A stretch of 64,000 bases of DNA from Idiomarinaceae bacterium HL-53. Its GTDB lineage: Bacteria; Pseudomonadota; Gammaproteobacteria; Enterobacterales; Alteromonadaceae. The stretch lies in assembly GCA_001458075.1 (NCBI GenBank), contig LN899469.1, forward strand, positions 2,557,501 through 2,621,500, in the 5' to 3' direction. Position numbers and translations under genes: made by a program. Of the stretch, positions 1-8,519 are shown in pieces. Position 1 is the stretch's first letter; each line of letters opens with the position of its first letter. Under the pieces are notes generated by a model. That model was not told the origin of the DNA, made no database searches, and was given only the letters and a program-made list of their open reading frames with translations.

Positions 1-87
1 CGAGTACAACGAGTGAATCATCAAATGAAGTAGTTGTTTTACTTCAGTTTGAAAACCATGCTTTTCTACATTTTGCGTTTCAGCCAT
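1..87 (-). CDS. htpG: HtpG (Hsp90 chaperone), N-terminal fragment, runs off the left edge
   Basis: Only the first 29 codons are in the window. They read MAETQNVEKHGFQTEVKQLL and continue with the HLMIHSLYS segment typical of the HtpG N-terminus. HtpG is a cytosolic ATP-dependent chaperone, and these residues begin its ATP-binding domain. The start at 87 is supported by an AGGAG ribosome site ten bases upstream. A heat-shock promoter lies about 45-70 bases upstream of the start, which fits the usual control of htpG. The fragment is too short to show up as a long open frame but is unambiguous by sequence. The rest of the gene lies left of the window. Confidence 0.93.
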   Translation of the reverse strand, partial: MAETQNVEKHGFQTEVKQLLHLMIHSLYS

Positions 88-132
88 AGCTGACAATCTC
101 CTGAGTAGTTTGACTTTTCAATCCTTGAAAAG

Positions 133-160
133 ATATGGGGATATTGTCAGCTATTTAAAG
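133..160 (-). promoter_or_regulatory. Heat-shock (sigma-32) promoter of htpG
   Basis: Read on the minus strand, there is CTTTAAA (154-160), a 13-base spacer, then CCCCATAT (133-140). The sigma-32 consensus is roughly CTTGAAA, 13-15 bases, CCCCATnT, so only one base of the upstream box differs. It sits just beyond the stop of the sulfotransferase and points at htpG, a known heat-shock gene. An 11-bp inverted repeat (87-97 and 143-153) has one arm in the spacer and the other at the htpG start. Confidence 0.8.
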
Positions 161-166
161 GGGAAG

Positions 167-955
167 TTATTCGTAACCGAGTAATTTTCTTAACCCAGGT
201 GCAGCGTAGTCGACCAATTCCTTCTGCTTAGGCGGCAATTCCTTTGGAATCTCAATACTCAACCCAGACAAATTATCTCGGAAAGTACCACTTTGCTTCT
301 TGTCAGAACCTATTGTCACTCTATCTTTCCAATCTTCGGGTAACCGCTGACGCCCCGGTACTCGCAGCAGGTCAGCAAAATACTCTTCAGCCGCTGGGTT
401 ATCAATATTTTTCAGATGGAATAAAACCTCCTCCATCTTCACTATCTTCACGTTAGTCCCCATCCAACATGCTGCGTTATGAGTAAAGATCTCAAGTAAC
501 GAAGGTGCCTTTTGATAAATACCAAATATCATCATATTGAGAACTTCCTCTACCGAAACACGACCTCCTTTTAATGGTTCCATTGAGCCCTGAAAATTAT
601 CGGATAGGAAGAACCGGGCGCGCGCAAGTACCCAATCATAAGGATCACGTACTACAAGAATGTGTTGTGTTTCATGTAGAGCGATTACAGAAGCATCTGA
701 AAATAAAAGGTGCCCCCAACTTAACCTTGGCACACTCGGATCAAAGGCTTTCAAATGCTTGTTTAAAACTGGAATCTGTATAAACGTGTCATGATATTGC
801 TGCTCAACAGGAACAAACATTCTGAAAATATTACGAACCAAATGCGTGCCACACTTTGGTACTGAGTTCAGAAAGACCCCCCGAGTCAAGGGTGTTTGAG
901 TAAAGTTCTTATTCAATTCGTTCAAAGTATCGGACTTTGCTAATACTCGTGGCAT
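167..955 (-). CDS. Sulfotransferase-domain protein
   Basis: A 262-residue protein with the PAPS-binding signature of sulfotransferases: SVPKCGTHLVRNIF at residues 31-44 (the 5'-phosphosulfate loop) and VVRDPYDWVLAR further on (3'-phosphate binding). Such enzymes move a sulfate group from PAPS to an alcohol or amine; bacterial members often modify surface glycans or lipids. The substrate cannot be read from sequence. The frame stays open to a GTG at 1006, but that codon lies inside the terminator of the preceding gene. The ATG at 955, with AGAGAG a few bases upstream, is the likely start. It is a lone gene between a TonB receptor and htpG, so horizontal acquisition is possible. Confidence 0.75.
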   Translation of the reverse strand: MPRVLAKSDTLNELNKNFTQTPLTRGVFLNSVPKCGTHLVRNIFRMFVPVEQQYHDTFIQIPVLNKHLKAFDPSVPRLSWGHLLFSDASVIALHETQHILVVRDPYDWVLARARFFLSDNFQGSMEPLKGGRVSVEEVLNMMIFGIYQKAPSLLEIFTHNAACWMGTNVKIVKMEEVLFHLKNIDNPAAEEYFADLLRVPGRQRLPEDWKDRVTIGSDKKQSGTFRDNLSGLSIEIPKELPPKQKELVDYAAPGLRKLLGYE

Positions 956-982
956 GGGATATTTCTCTCTTAAATCTAATAA

Positions 983-1010
983 AAAAGTGCCGACAAATGT
1001 CGGCACTTTT
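983..1010 (-). terminator. Intrinsic terminator after the TonB receptor
   Basis: A 12-bp perfect stem (983-994 with 999-1010) around a four-base loop. On the minus strand the right arm ends in a run of six T. It lies about 20 bases after the stop of the receptor gene at 1032 and separates it from the sulfotransferase. Confidence 0.88.
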
Positions 1011-1031
1011 AGATGTTAACACCGTCAGCTT

Positions 1032-3995
1032 TTAGAAGCTGTATTGTAAGTTAACGAATGCTCTACGACCCAATAGGTCATACTGGCTGTAGAAAGCAGC
1101 ATTACCGACACGGCTAATACCTGCACCCGCACTTACTTTAGGTGGTTCTTCGTCAAGTAAATTCGCGACACCAACTGTGACCGACATGTCGCTTCCGAAG
1201 TCTTTTCCAAACGATAATGAATGGTAAACAACTGCGTCTGCGTCAGCCTTCAAAATCACATCTTCGCCCCATAGGGTACTCTCAACACCACCGATGCGGC
1301 TTACTTCAGATACTTCACCGATGTAACGAGCTGTCCAGTTGAGCGCCCAGTCGTTGCGGTATAAACCGACAGTAAAGTTACCTACGTGTTCAGGGCTACC
1401 AAAGCGTCCCACCCGATCGATGTACTCACTTGTTCTGAACAACTGAGTCGCAGCTTCTAATTGAACAGTGTGCTGATATCTCACATCTAGAGTGGCCCAA
1501 CCGCCTAAATCAAACGGGTAGTTCATCTCAATGTCGACACCACGGTTTACTTGCTTCGCAATATTCAAGTAGCCGCTGTACACTTCTTCAATGCGCAAGT
1601 CGTCAGCACGGAAGAACTGGTCACAAAGTGGTTCCGTAGAGAAACTCTCAGACGCGTAACATTGACCCACGATTTGACCCGCTGTTAACTGAGTTACTTC
1701 GCCGTCGATTTCGATCTCGAAGTAGTCAACGCTCAAGCTGAAGTCAGTCCAATCAGGCAACCACACAAAACCAGCCGTGCGAGCAATAGAAGTTTCAGCT
1801 TCCAGCGAGCCTGCACCGCCGCCAGTAAATACAGTCGCGGTAATTGCGCCACCCGCGAAATCGGCTGGAATACCATCCGCTTCACAGTTTTCCGCAACTA
1901 TTGGATCGATGCTACCATCGGCTACACCATCACCCCAGTTTATACATGGGTCTATTGTACGCTGACCCACGAAACTCGTTTGGTTGTTCAAATACAGCTC
2001 ATAAAGTGCTGGAGAGCGGAATGAAGTACCTTGTGAAGCACGGATTCTGAATCCTCCACCAACTAACCAGTTAATATTTGCCTTGTACGTAGAGTCCGAA
2101 CCATACGAAGAAACATCTGTATAACGTGCTGATACAGTTAGGTCTAATTCTTCAACCAAAGCGACGTCTCTCAACAACGGTAGATATAACTCCCCGAATA
2201 TTGCACGCGTAGACGCAGCACCTTCAGTAATACCTGCAGCTGTTTGACCCCAACTATTACGAGCCAGTGTCACCTCACCCGGAGTATCAATGATTTCGTC
2301 TCGCTGATAAGAAACACCGAACGCCGTGCTCACCATACCTGCTGGCAATGAGAACAATTCACCTGAGAGTGAAGCTTCAACAGTGCGCTGGGTATATTCT
2401 GTATTTCCTGTTTCTTGTCCGAATAAGAACGCTCGCACTTCGTCACTAATATCACCCGCGAGGAACTGAGGATCTAACCAAGGAACATCAATACATGGAA
2501 CTTCGCGCACTGGCGTGATTTCGCCCTCACATGAGCCGCTAGTAAAATTGTAAGGTGAAATCGCATCTTCATAAATGAGTTTGCTCGTATAATCACCATC
2601 ACTTAAAGAATCTTGATAGCTAATGTCCCAGAACCAACGACCATTTCCTAAATAACCATCGGCACCCACCATGAGGCGGCGGTAATCAACCACGATGTTA
2701 CTACCCGAATGGTCTGTGATCGGAGTTGGACTCAACCACTGAGCACCTGTCCATCCTTCGCTCATAGAGTTGCCCGCGAAGAAGTCCTCGTTATACATAT
2801 AACTCCAGAACTGGCGATAACCATTCGTTGTTGTTTCACGACGGTTCATCAACACTTCCGAATAAAGTGTAAAGTCTGGGTTTACCCAATATTCTGCGCC
2901 ACCGAACAAGGTCATTGTTTCTTGCTCTGGACCTAAAGAAACAAGACTTTGAAACGGATGGCTCGCATTAGTTACACCCTGTGAAGTTGCATCATAGGCG
3001 ACAGGGAACCAACCTTCTGGAGTACGCATGTGTGCTGGGTTATCAGGATCCGGGTCGAAACCAGGAATATAGTTGGCTAAGTCACCATCGTAATCAAACT
3101 GCGCTTTTGCGCGGGTTGGCACGTTTGTAGAACCAGACACCGATTCCGCGTAGTCATAAATCCAAACATGTCCCCACAAGAGATCATTACAATGATAATC
3201 ACCTGTTCTTGGATCAACTACATCAGCACGCTCACCCGTATCTGGATCAAACACGTAGCTCTGTGCACAGTCTAGGAAGCTACGGTCACCACGTTGCAAT
3301 TCGTTACGCTTATTGTAGTCACCTACAACTCGAAATGCCCAGTTATCAAAACTGCGACCGAAAGTACCGTTTGCACGTAAAGACTCTCCACCCGACTCAG
3401 AAGGCTGGCTCATGTTTAAATTTAAGCTGCCTTCATCACCTTCTTTGGTCACAATATTCACAACACCAGCAACGGCGTCTGATCCATAAAGTGAAGAAGC
3501 GCCATCTTTCAGAATTTCAATACGGTCAATTGCGGCAAGAGGGAGAATATTCATATCAAACGCTGCAACCTGACCACGAGTACCCGCAGGGCCTATACGG
3601 CGACCGTTCAAAAGAACGAGTGTACGATTCGCGCCCAAACCGCGTAACGACAGTGACTCTGTACCCACGCCACCAGCAGTAACAAAAGCAGTTGATGCTT
3701 CCGCAGTCACTTGGTTAGCACCAGCTGCGATTGTTGAAGAACGCAGTAAGTCACCCAAATTAGTGAAACCTTGCGTGATTGCATCGCCAGCATTGATAAC
3801 TTGAACAGGTGTCGCTTCATCTAGGCCATCCGAACGAATACGTGAACCCAATACCTGAATACGCTCAGCCTGTTGCTCTTCAGCCTCTTCGCCTTCTTCT
3901 TGCTGCTCTTGTGCTGAAACAGAAAACATCGTTCCTGCAAGCACACACCCAACAGCAAGGGCTATTTTTCTTTTTGTAAAGTCTATGGAAGCCAT
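1032..3995 (-). CDS. TonB-dependent outer-membrane receptor
   Basis: A 987-residue TonB-dependent receptor. It has a signal peptide ending near SVSAQEQ and an acidic Glu-rich linker. A TonB-box-like segment (RIQVLGSRIRS) leads into a plug domain with the usual LRGLGANRTLVLLNGRR and DGASSLYGSDAVAGVVNI stretches. A beta-barrel follows, ending in ...VNLQYSF with terminal Phe. It imports a large or scarce substrate using the proton motive force through TonB. The ATG at 3995 has AGGA six bases upstream and begins a proper signal peptide; an in-frame start at 4076 would add 27 unlikely residues. The substrate is unknown. It resembles the second receptor at 13,911 in plan and may share the nearby TonB2 system. 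Confidence 0.92.
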   Translation of the reverse strand: MASIDFTKRKIALAVGCVLAGTMFSVSAQEQQEEGEEAEEQQAERIQVLGSRIRSDGLDEATPVQVINAGDAITQGFTNLGDLLRSSTIAAGANQVTAEASTAFVTAGGVGTESLSLRGLGANRTLVLLNGRRIGPAGTRGQVAAFDMNILPLAAIDRIEILKDGASSLYGSDAVAGVVNIVTKEGDEGSLNLNMSQPSESGGESLRANGTFGRSFDNWAFRVVGDYNKRNELQRGDRSFLDCAQSYVFDPDTGERADVVDPRTGDYHCNDLLWGHVWIYDYAESVSGSTNVPTRAKAQFDYDGDLANYIPGFDPDPDNPAHMRTPEGWFPVAYDATSQGVTNASHPFQSLVSLGPEQETMTLFGGAEYWVNPDFTLYSEVLMNRRETTTNGYRQFWSYMYNEDFFAGNSMSEGWTGAQWLSPTPITDHSGSNIVVDYRRLMVGADGYLGNGRWFWDISYQDSLSDGDYTSKLIYEDAISPYNFTSGSCEGEITPVREVPCIDVPWLDPQFLAGDISDEVRAFLFGQETGNTEYTQRTVEASLSGELFSLPAGMVSTAFGVSYQRDEIIDTPGEVTLARNSWGQTAAGITEGAASTRAIFGELYLPLLRDVALVEELDLTVSARYTDVSSYGSDSTYKANINWLVGGGFRIRASQGTSFRSPALYELYLNNQTSFVGQRTIDPCINWGDGVADGSIDPIVAENCEADGIPADFAGGAITATVFTGGGAGSLEAETSIARTAGFVWLPDWTDFSLSVDYFEIEIDGEVTQLTAGQIVGQCYASESFSTEPLCDQFFRADDLRIEEVYSGYLNIAKQVNRGVDIEMNYPFDLGGWATLDVRYQHTVQLEAATQLFRTSEYIDRVGRFGSPEHVGNFTVGLYRNDWALNWTARYIGEVSEVSRIGGVESTLWGEDVILKADADAVVYHSLSFGKDFGSDMSVTVGVANLLDEEPPKVSAGAGISRVGNAAFYSQYDLLGRRAFVNLQYSF

Positions 3996-4137
3996 AACTT
4001 TCCTCGTGTGTGTATTATGATTTTTATTTCCCTGGGGGTGTACATTGCACTCACGTTTCTTCCAAATGCACACCAATAGTGATTTGTCTGTTCATGGGCA
4101 GCAACGCACGATTCTCTAATATTGAAAATTATGCGTC

Positions 4138-4149
4138 GTATTGCAATAC
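4138..4149. promoter_or_regulatory. 12-bp perfect palindrome upstream of the TonB receptor
   Basis: GTATTGCAATAC reads the same on both strands. It lies about 145 bases upstream of the receptor start in an AT-rich stretch that should hold the promoter. It could be a repressor or activator site for the receptor. One palindrome alone is weak evidence. Confidence 0.3.
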
Positions 4150-4195
4150 TTTTTTACAAATTTTATTAACAAATTTGAATTTTTAGTGATCTTAT

Positions 4196-4801
4196 TTATT
4201 CAAAGCGCTTTCGCCCTTTAAAAGCGTGACCGAGAGTACGATGATCGACATATTCAAGTTCTCCCCCAACGGGAATTCCGTGGGCAATACGGGTGGTAGA
4301 AATGTGATACTTTGAGGCAGTTTCGGCGATATAGTGAGCGGTTGCGTCACCTTCGGCGGTAGGATTAGTGGCAAGAATGACTTCTTTAATTTGGCTTTGC
4401 TGAAAACGTTTTTCTAGCAGATCTAAACCAATGTCTTTGGGGCCAATACCATCGAGTGGGGAAAGGTGCCCCATCAATACAAAATACAAGCCTTCAAATG
4501 ATTCTGTTTGTTCAACAGCGATAACATCTGCTGGTGACTCAACAATACAAAGTGTTTGGGCGGCTTCACGTTGTGGGTTCGTGCAAATGTGGCACTGCTC
4601 ACTTTCGGTGAGCGTACGACACGTCACGCAACGACCCACCACAGCAAGTGCATGCGTAAGGGTTTGAGTTAACTTTTCTGCACCCGGACGCTCTCTCTCA
4701 AGCAATTGAAACGCCATGCGCTGCGCACTCTTTTGCCCTACTCCAGGCAAAACGCGCAACGCTTTAATGAGTTCAGCAATCGCAGGGGAGAATTGAGACA
4801 T
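4196..4801 (-). CDS. recR: Recombination mediator RecR
   Basis: A 201-residue protein of normal RecR length. The N-terminal helix-hairpin-helix ([14 protein letters not shown]) is followed by a four-cysteine zinc finger (CVTC and CHIC pairs). A Toprim domain begins at [14 protein letters not shown], and the C-terminal [20 protein letters not shown] segment is characteristic. RecR works with RecO and RecF to load RecA on single-stranded gaps. It lies nine bases after ybaB and close to dnaX, the classic dnaX-ybaB-recR operon order. Confidence 0.97.
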   Translation of the reverse strand: MSQFSPAIAELIKALRVLPGVGQKSAQRMAFQLLERERPGAEKLTQTLTHALAVVGRCVTCRTLTESEQCHICTNPQREAAQTLCIVESPADVIAVEQTESFEGLYFVLMGHLSPLDGIGPKDIGLDLLEKRFQQSQIKEVILATNPTAEGDATAHYIAETASKYHISTTRIAHGIPVGGELEYVDHRTLGHAFKGRKRFE

Positions 4802-4810
4802 TTTGACGCC

Positions 4811-5143
4811 TTAGAATGGAAGTTTAAAACCTGGTGGTAAACCCATGCTGCCAGCAACACTTGCCATTTTCTCTTTCGACGTTTCTTCTACACGGCGAAC
4901 GGCGTCGTTACAGGCAGCGGCAATCAAATCCTCGAGCATTTCGCGATCGTCTTCATCGCCAAACAGACTAGGATCAATTTCGACACGCTTCACATTATGA
5001 TTACCATACATAGTGACCTTGACCATGCCTGCACCGGCTTCGCCAGTTACTTCCATGCTTGCGATTTCAGCTTGTACTTTCTGCATGCGCTCTTGCATTT
5101 GCTGCGCCTGCTTCATCATATTTCCCATACCGCCTTTGAACAT
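4811..5143 (-). CDS. ybaB: YbaB/EbfC nucleoid-associated protein
   Basis: A 110-residue YbaB/EbfC family protein starting [20 protein letters not shown], with the usual Met/Gln-rich helical N-terminus and the LPPGFKLPF ending. Family members are small dimeric DNA-binding proteins that coat the nucleoid. The frame extends upstream to 5197, but the ATG at 5143 has AGAG upstream and gives the standard N-terminus. It sits between dnaX and recR, which supports the identity. Confidence 0.95.
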   Translation of the reverse strand: MFKGGMGNMMKQAQQMQERMQKVQAEIASMEVTGEAGAGMVKVTMYGNHNVKRVEIDPSLFGDEDDREMLEDLIAAACNDAVRRVEETSKEKMASVAGSMGLPPGFKLPF

Positions 5144-5197
5144 ATTCACTCTCTTTCTGTTTTTAAAATGATAAGATTTATGGCAAGACACACACAC

Positions 5198-7003
5198 TTA
5201 ATGTTGGCGCTGTATCGAGCCCTCGACAATGTGCGCACCCAGCGCTGTCTGCAACCTTTGCACACCTGCATTCTCTTGAATTCTTTGAGTTGCCACAGAC
5301 AATTGATACTCATTAATTTTTTGCTGAATTTGAAATGGTGTGTCAGTTAAGTCACTAAACCGAAACTCTAGTGGTGCGTCATGAATGAGAGCCCTCAGAG
5401 CTTCCTTAATCTGCGCTCCCATTTCTTCACTAAACATCGCTTGTTGAGGCGCATCGATCACTAAGCAATATCCGTCACCTTCACGTTCCATGTGCGTGTG
5501 CAACAACAACTGTCTCGTAAGGCCCACCACATTAAGACCGGCAAGTACCGCAGACCAATCATCGACATCGGCTGCCGACCGCACCGCAGGACTCAACTCC
5601 TTGTGCTGTTTCTCAACCTGAAATGAGGGTGCCTCCTCGGCTGCCTGTTGGCTTTCTATCTCAACAGGCATTGCTTGCAATTCAGGCTTTGGGTCAGGCT
5701 TTACCTCAGGTGTTTCATCGCCTTTAAATAGCTCATCCCTCATTGCCAACAACGATTGCAAGTCATCATCGACATTCGCAGTAGGTTGAGACTGAGACAC
5801 CGGCTGCGGTTTCGGTTCTTCTGTCGGCGCGGGCTGCGCAATCGAATCTGGATGCACGCTTGGCTCAGGCTTTGACGCTCTCAGTGTAGGCACTTCCGGA
5901 ACATCAACCGACGCATTACCTAATCGAAACGCGAGCAACCGTAACAGTGTCATTTCCACCGCTGAAAAAGCATCGACAGCATAGGGCAATTCCTTGCGGC
6001 CCTCTAACACCAATCGGTACCATACTTGAATTTGCTCAGCAGGCATGACATCTGCCAACGCCTTCAACTCCGTGTGATGTTCCACCAAGCCAGAATCCAC
6101 AAAATCGGGTGCTATCTGGATCAGCGCCAACTGATGCAACGAACTCTGCAATTCTGTCAGTAGCTCCGCGACATCTGTCATTCTGCTCGCAAGTGAACGT
6201 AACTGCTGTAGGGAAGCCGAAACGTCACCATTGACCAACACCGAGAGTATCCTTAAGTTTTCTCGCGGGTTCAAACTACCCAGCATGGAAGCGACCACTT
6301 GCTCACTTACTTGCTGATTGCCCTGAGCAATTGCTTGATCAGTTAAACTTAGCGCATCACGCATACTGCCCCGCGCGGCCTTGGCTAATAATTGCAACGC
6401 CGGCGGCTCGAACTGAATCGACTCTGCCACCAAAATCTTCTCAAGCTGCTCTGAGATTTCCTCTCGAGTTAAAGCTCGCAATTGAAATTGTAAACAGCGA
6501 GAGAGAACCGTTACTGGAAGTTTATCCGGATCAGTAGTCGCTAAAAGGAAAATGGCGTGCTCGGGAGGTTCTTCCAGAGTTTTTAATAACGCATTAAAAC
6601 TATGGCGCGAGAGCATGTGAACTTCGTCAATCAAATAGACTTTATACCGGCCTTGAGACGGTCTGTATTGAACGTTATCTAGAATTTCTCGAGTATCTTC
6701 AACCTTTGTGCGAGAAGCCGCATCAATTTCCAATAAATCGACAAACCGCCCCTCGTTGATCTGAAGACAGGTATTACACTGACCACAAGGAGAAGCACTC
6801 ACACCCTGTTCACAGTTGAGGCTTCGGGCCAATATTCTTGCAATCGTGGTTTTTCCTACACCTCGTGTACCGGAAAGAAGATAAGCATGATGCAATCGCT
6901 GATGGGTTAAGGCATTCGTAAGAGCTTCTAAAACGTGCTGCTGTCCCACAACTTCCGAAAATGTTTTGGGTCTCCATTGCCGTGCCAACACTTGATAACT
7001 CAT
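5198..7003 (-). CDS. dnaX: DNA polymerase III subunit tau/gamma
   Basis: A 601-residue clamp-loader ATPase. Visible features are the MSYQVLARQWRPKTF start, Walker A GTRGVGKTT, a Cys-rich zinc module after SLNCEQ, DEVHMLS as Walker B, and LLKTLEEPPEH. A long Pro/Gln/Glu-rich linker (about residues 380-470) leads to the C-terminal tau region that binds DnaB and the polymerase core. It assembles the replicative holoenzyme and loads the sliding clamp. I saw no E. coli-type A-AAA-AAG slippery heptamer, so a separately made gamma is not evident. It heads the dnaX-ybaB-recR cluster. Confidence 0.96.
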   Translation of the reverse strand: MSYQVLARQWRPKTFSEVVGQQHVLEALTNALTHQRLHHAYLLSGTRGVGKTTIARILARSLNCEQGVSASPCGQCNTCLQINEGRFVDLLEIDAASRTKVEDTREILDNVQYRPSQGRYKVYLIDEVHMLSRHSFNALLKTLEEPPEHAIFLLATTDPDKLPVTVLSRCLQFQLRALTREEISEQLEKILVAESIQFEPPALQLLAKAARGSMRDALSLTDQAIAQGNQQVSEQVVASMLGSLNPRENLRILSVLVNGDVSASLQQLRSLASRMTDVAELLTELQSSLHQLALIQIAPDFVDSGLVEHHTELKALADVMPAEQIQVWYRLVLEGRKELPYAVDAFSAVEMTLLRLLAFRLGNASVDVPEVPTLRASKPEPSVHPDSIAQPAPTEEPKPQPVSQSQPTANVDDDLQSLLAMRDELFKGDETPEVKPDPKPELQAMPVEIESQQAAEEAPSFQVEKQHKELSPAVRSAADVDDWSAVLAGLNVVGLTRQLLLHTHMEREGDGYCLVIDAPQQAMFSEEMGAQIKEALRALIHDAPLEFRFSDLTDTPFQIQQKINEYQLSVATQRIQENAGVQRLQTALGAHIVEGSIQRQH

Positions 7004-7057
7004 TACAACCTCGTTGCGCTTATCTCTCGAACGGAGTGGATTTCTTAATGACTCATC

Positions 7058-7621
7058 CTACTTTATATCATCGTAAGCAACAACGGCATAACTTGAAACA
7101 CCTTTTTGAGCGAGCACTCTCCGTCCCGGCAAGTATAGCAACTCCGCGAGAAACGCCGCTTCAACAATAGTGGCAGGTGTTTTCTTCAAAAGATCGATTG
7201 CCGCACCAATCGTACCACCAGTAGCTAACAGGTCGTCCATAACCACAACTCGGTCGCGTCGATGAAGACTGTCTTTATGCAACTCTAGTGCGTCGTTACC
7301 ATATTCAAGTTCATAAGATTCATGGTGACAATCGCGAGGTAACTTTCCCGCCTTACGAATGAGCGTCAGGCCCACACCCAAACGGTCCGCCAACGCCGCC
7401 GCAAAAATAAAGCCACGCGCTTCAACCGCAACTATCTGCGTTAATCCAGAATTTTCGTAACGCTCATGAAACAAGTCGATGCTATAACGGAGTGCTTTTG
7501 GATCCGCCAGTGCAGTTGTGATATCACGAAAAACAACACCAGGCCGAGGAAAGTCGTGAACATTCGTGATCGCCCGTTGAATGTAATCACTTCTCAAATC
7601 CGCACACACATAATGGGTCAT
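7058..7621 (-). CDS. apt: Adenine phosphoribosyltransferase
   Basis: A 187-residue type I phosphoribosyltransferase with FPRPGVVFRDITTALADP near the N-terminus, EARGFIFAAALA, and the PRPP-binding loop VVVMDDLLATGGT. It converts adenine plus PRPP to AMP in purine salvage. It starts immediately after the stop of the receiver-domain gene upstream (7622), so the two are probably on one transcript, and it is followed at about 55 bases by dnaX. The close link of apt with dnaX is common in gammaproteobacteria. Confidence 0.95.
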   Translation of the reverse strand: MTHYVCADLRSDYIQRAITNVHDFPRPGVVFRDITTALADPKALRYSIDLFHERYENSGLTQIVAVEARGFIFAAALADRLGVGLTLIRKAGKLPRDCHHESYELEYGNDALELHKDSLHRRDRVVVMDDLLATGGTIGAAIDLLKKTPATIVEAAFLAELLYLPGRRVLAQKGVSSYAVVAYDDIK

Positions 7622-7999
7622 TTAGGCAATATCCTGTTCTGCATAATCGTTAAGCGCCGCAGCCAAATCACCTTTATTAAGCGGCTTGGCAAGCACCGTA
7701 TTTATGTTTAATTTTTCAGCTCGAGCCGCAACGAGTGAATAATCGTCAGTCGTCAGCAATACAATGGGAACGTTTTTGTAAAACGAATCCTCACGCAGGT
7801 TACGTGCAAGCACCAAGCCATCCATCAATGGCATCTTGTGATCTGTGATGATCAAATCAAAGCGCTTATTCAACGCCAAATTCAGACCACCCAATCCATC
7901 ATTCGCAGTCGCAGGTGAGTACCCTAGCGCCTGCAATATCTCGATTAATTGGCTCTGCGTTGCAAGATTATCTTCAACCAATAAAATACGCTTTTTCAT
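7622..7999 (-). CDS. Single-domain response regulator (CheY-like)
   Basis: A 125-residue stand-alone receiver domain. It shows the acidic pocket at E9-D10, the predicted phosphorylation site D53 in DLIITDHKMP, a conserved Thr in VLLTTDD, and the Lys in VLAKPLN. There is no output domain, so it must act by protein contact, as CheY or Spo0F types do. No histidine kinase is adjacent; the nearest kinase in the window is at 34,880. Its stop abuts the apt start, which suggests co-transcription. The partner is unknown. Confidence 0.88.
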   Translation of the reverse strand: MKKRILLVEDNLATQSQLIEILQALGYSPATANDGLGGLNLALNKRFDLIITDHKMPLMDGLVLARNLREDSFYKNVPIVLLTTDDYSLVAARAEKLNINTVLAKPLNKGDLAAALNDYAEQDIA

Positions 8000-8039
8000 T
8001 CATCATCCCTTTCAAGCTCGGCTTCCCTTTGCGCTAGAA

Positions 8040-8168
8040 TTACGCAGCGCCGAATAGCTGAACCAATCTAAGAACCGGGGTGAGCGACGCAATGCCCACA
8101 AAGGCAATAACCGCAAATAAAATATGACGCTTACCCGCGGCTTCTTGGAATTCGTGATTCTCTGACAT
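8040..8168 (-). CDS. Small predicted membrane protein, 42 residues
   Basis: A 42-residue frame beginning MSENHEFQEAAGKRH, followed by one hydrophobic helix (about residues 16-40, ILFAVIAFVGIASLTPVLRL and on). The ATG at 8168 has AGAGGTG six to twelve bases upstream, a good ribosome site. The in-frame ATG at 8264 has none obvious. It precedes the receiver gene by 40 bases on the same strand and may share its transcript. I do not recognise the family. Small single-span proteins of this type often bind larger membrane complexes, but no role can be assigned here. Confidence 0.55.
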   Translation of the reverse strand: MSENHEFQEAAGKRHILFAVIAFVGIASLTPVLRLVQLFGAA

Positions 8169-8327
8169 AAGCACCTCTAAACCTTTAATATCAACAGCTT
8201 GAGAAAACAAAATGATTATTAACTTCATTTCGTTGCGGCGGATTTTACACGAAATAGATGACAAGATAAAGAAACCGATCTGTAAGCAAAAAGCTAATAT
8301 AAAAGCTTAACCTGAGTGCAGTGTGCA

Positions 8328-8405
8328 GTGCATGCACAAGCAGACTCTATGAAGGCATGGATGCCGGAATAGGCGCGCCCATGGACGGCTCGAAGCGTGT
8401 CTGCT
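8328..8405. repeat. Nested palindromic element, REP-like candidate
   Basis: GTGCATGCAC (8328-8337) is followed by an outer 7-bp inverted repeat AGCAGAC (8339-8345) and GTCTGCT (8399-8405). Between these arms lie GGCAT-GG-ATGCC (8354-8365), GGCGCGCC (8372-8379) and CCATGG (8379-8384). This dense, GC-rich palindrome pattern is unlike the AT-rich flanks and is typical of dispersed intergenic repeats. Whether it recurs in this genome cannot be seen here. Confidence 0.45.
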
Positions 8406-8464
8406 GGGTGTGGACTGCCCACTGCTCAAGCACAACGCAAGCTTTTACCTAACCCAGAACATAA

Positions 8465-8498
8465 AAAAGCTCGCAAAGCGTTAGCCTTGCGAGCTTTT
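8465..8498 (-). terminator. Intrinsic terminator of the TonB2/TPR operon
   Basis: A 12-bp perfect stem (8465-8476 with 8487-8498) and ten-base loop. On the minus strand it ends in a run of T. It lies just after the stop of the TPR gene at 8520, closing the six-gene operon. Confidence 0.87.
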
Positions 8499-8519
8499 CA
8501 AAACCAAAGTCTCGAACCG

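Larger units (their letters stand above)
8169..8519. other. Gene-free stretch between the small protein and the TPR gene
   Basis: About 350 bases without a credible gene. It contains an upstream region for the small protein (8169-8280), a nest of palindromes at 8328-8405 listed separately, and the terminator of the TPR operon at 8465-8498. A short forward open frame across it has no family signature or good start. Confidence 0.6.

Noticed and set aside
87-153. RNA thermometer in the htpG leader from the inverted repeat
   Set aside because: The upstream arm lies between the -35 and -10 boxes and should not be transcribed from the recognised promoter.
956-1006. GTG at 1006 as the sulfotransferase start
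   Set aside because: It lies inside the terminator stem of the preceding receptor gene and lacks a ribosome site; the ATG at 955 is better.
3209-3682. Forward frame of 157 codons inside the TonB receptor
   Set aside because: Opposite strand of a clear receptor gene, His/Ser-rich shadow translation with no domain signature.
5198-7003. Programmed frameshift in dnaX giving gamma
   Set aside because: No A-AAA-AAG motif was seen; the only six-A run (minus strand, 5317-5322) lies near the C-terminus in the wrong place.
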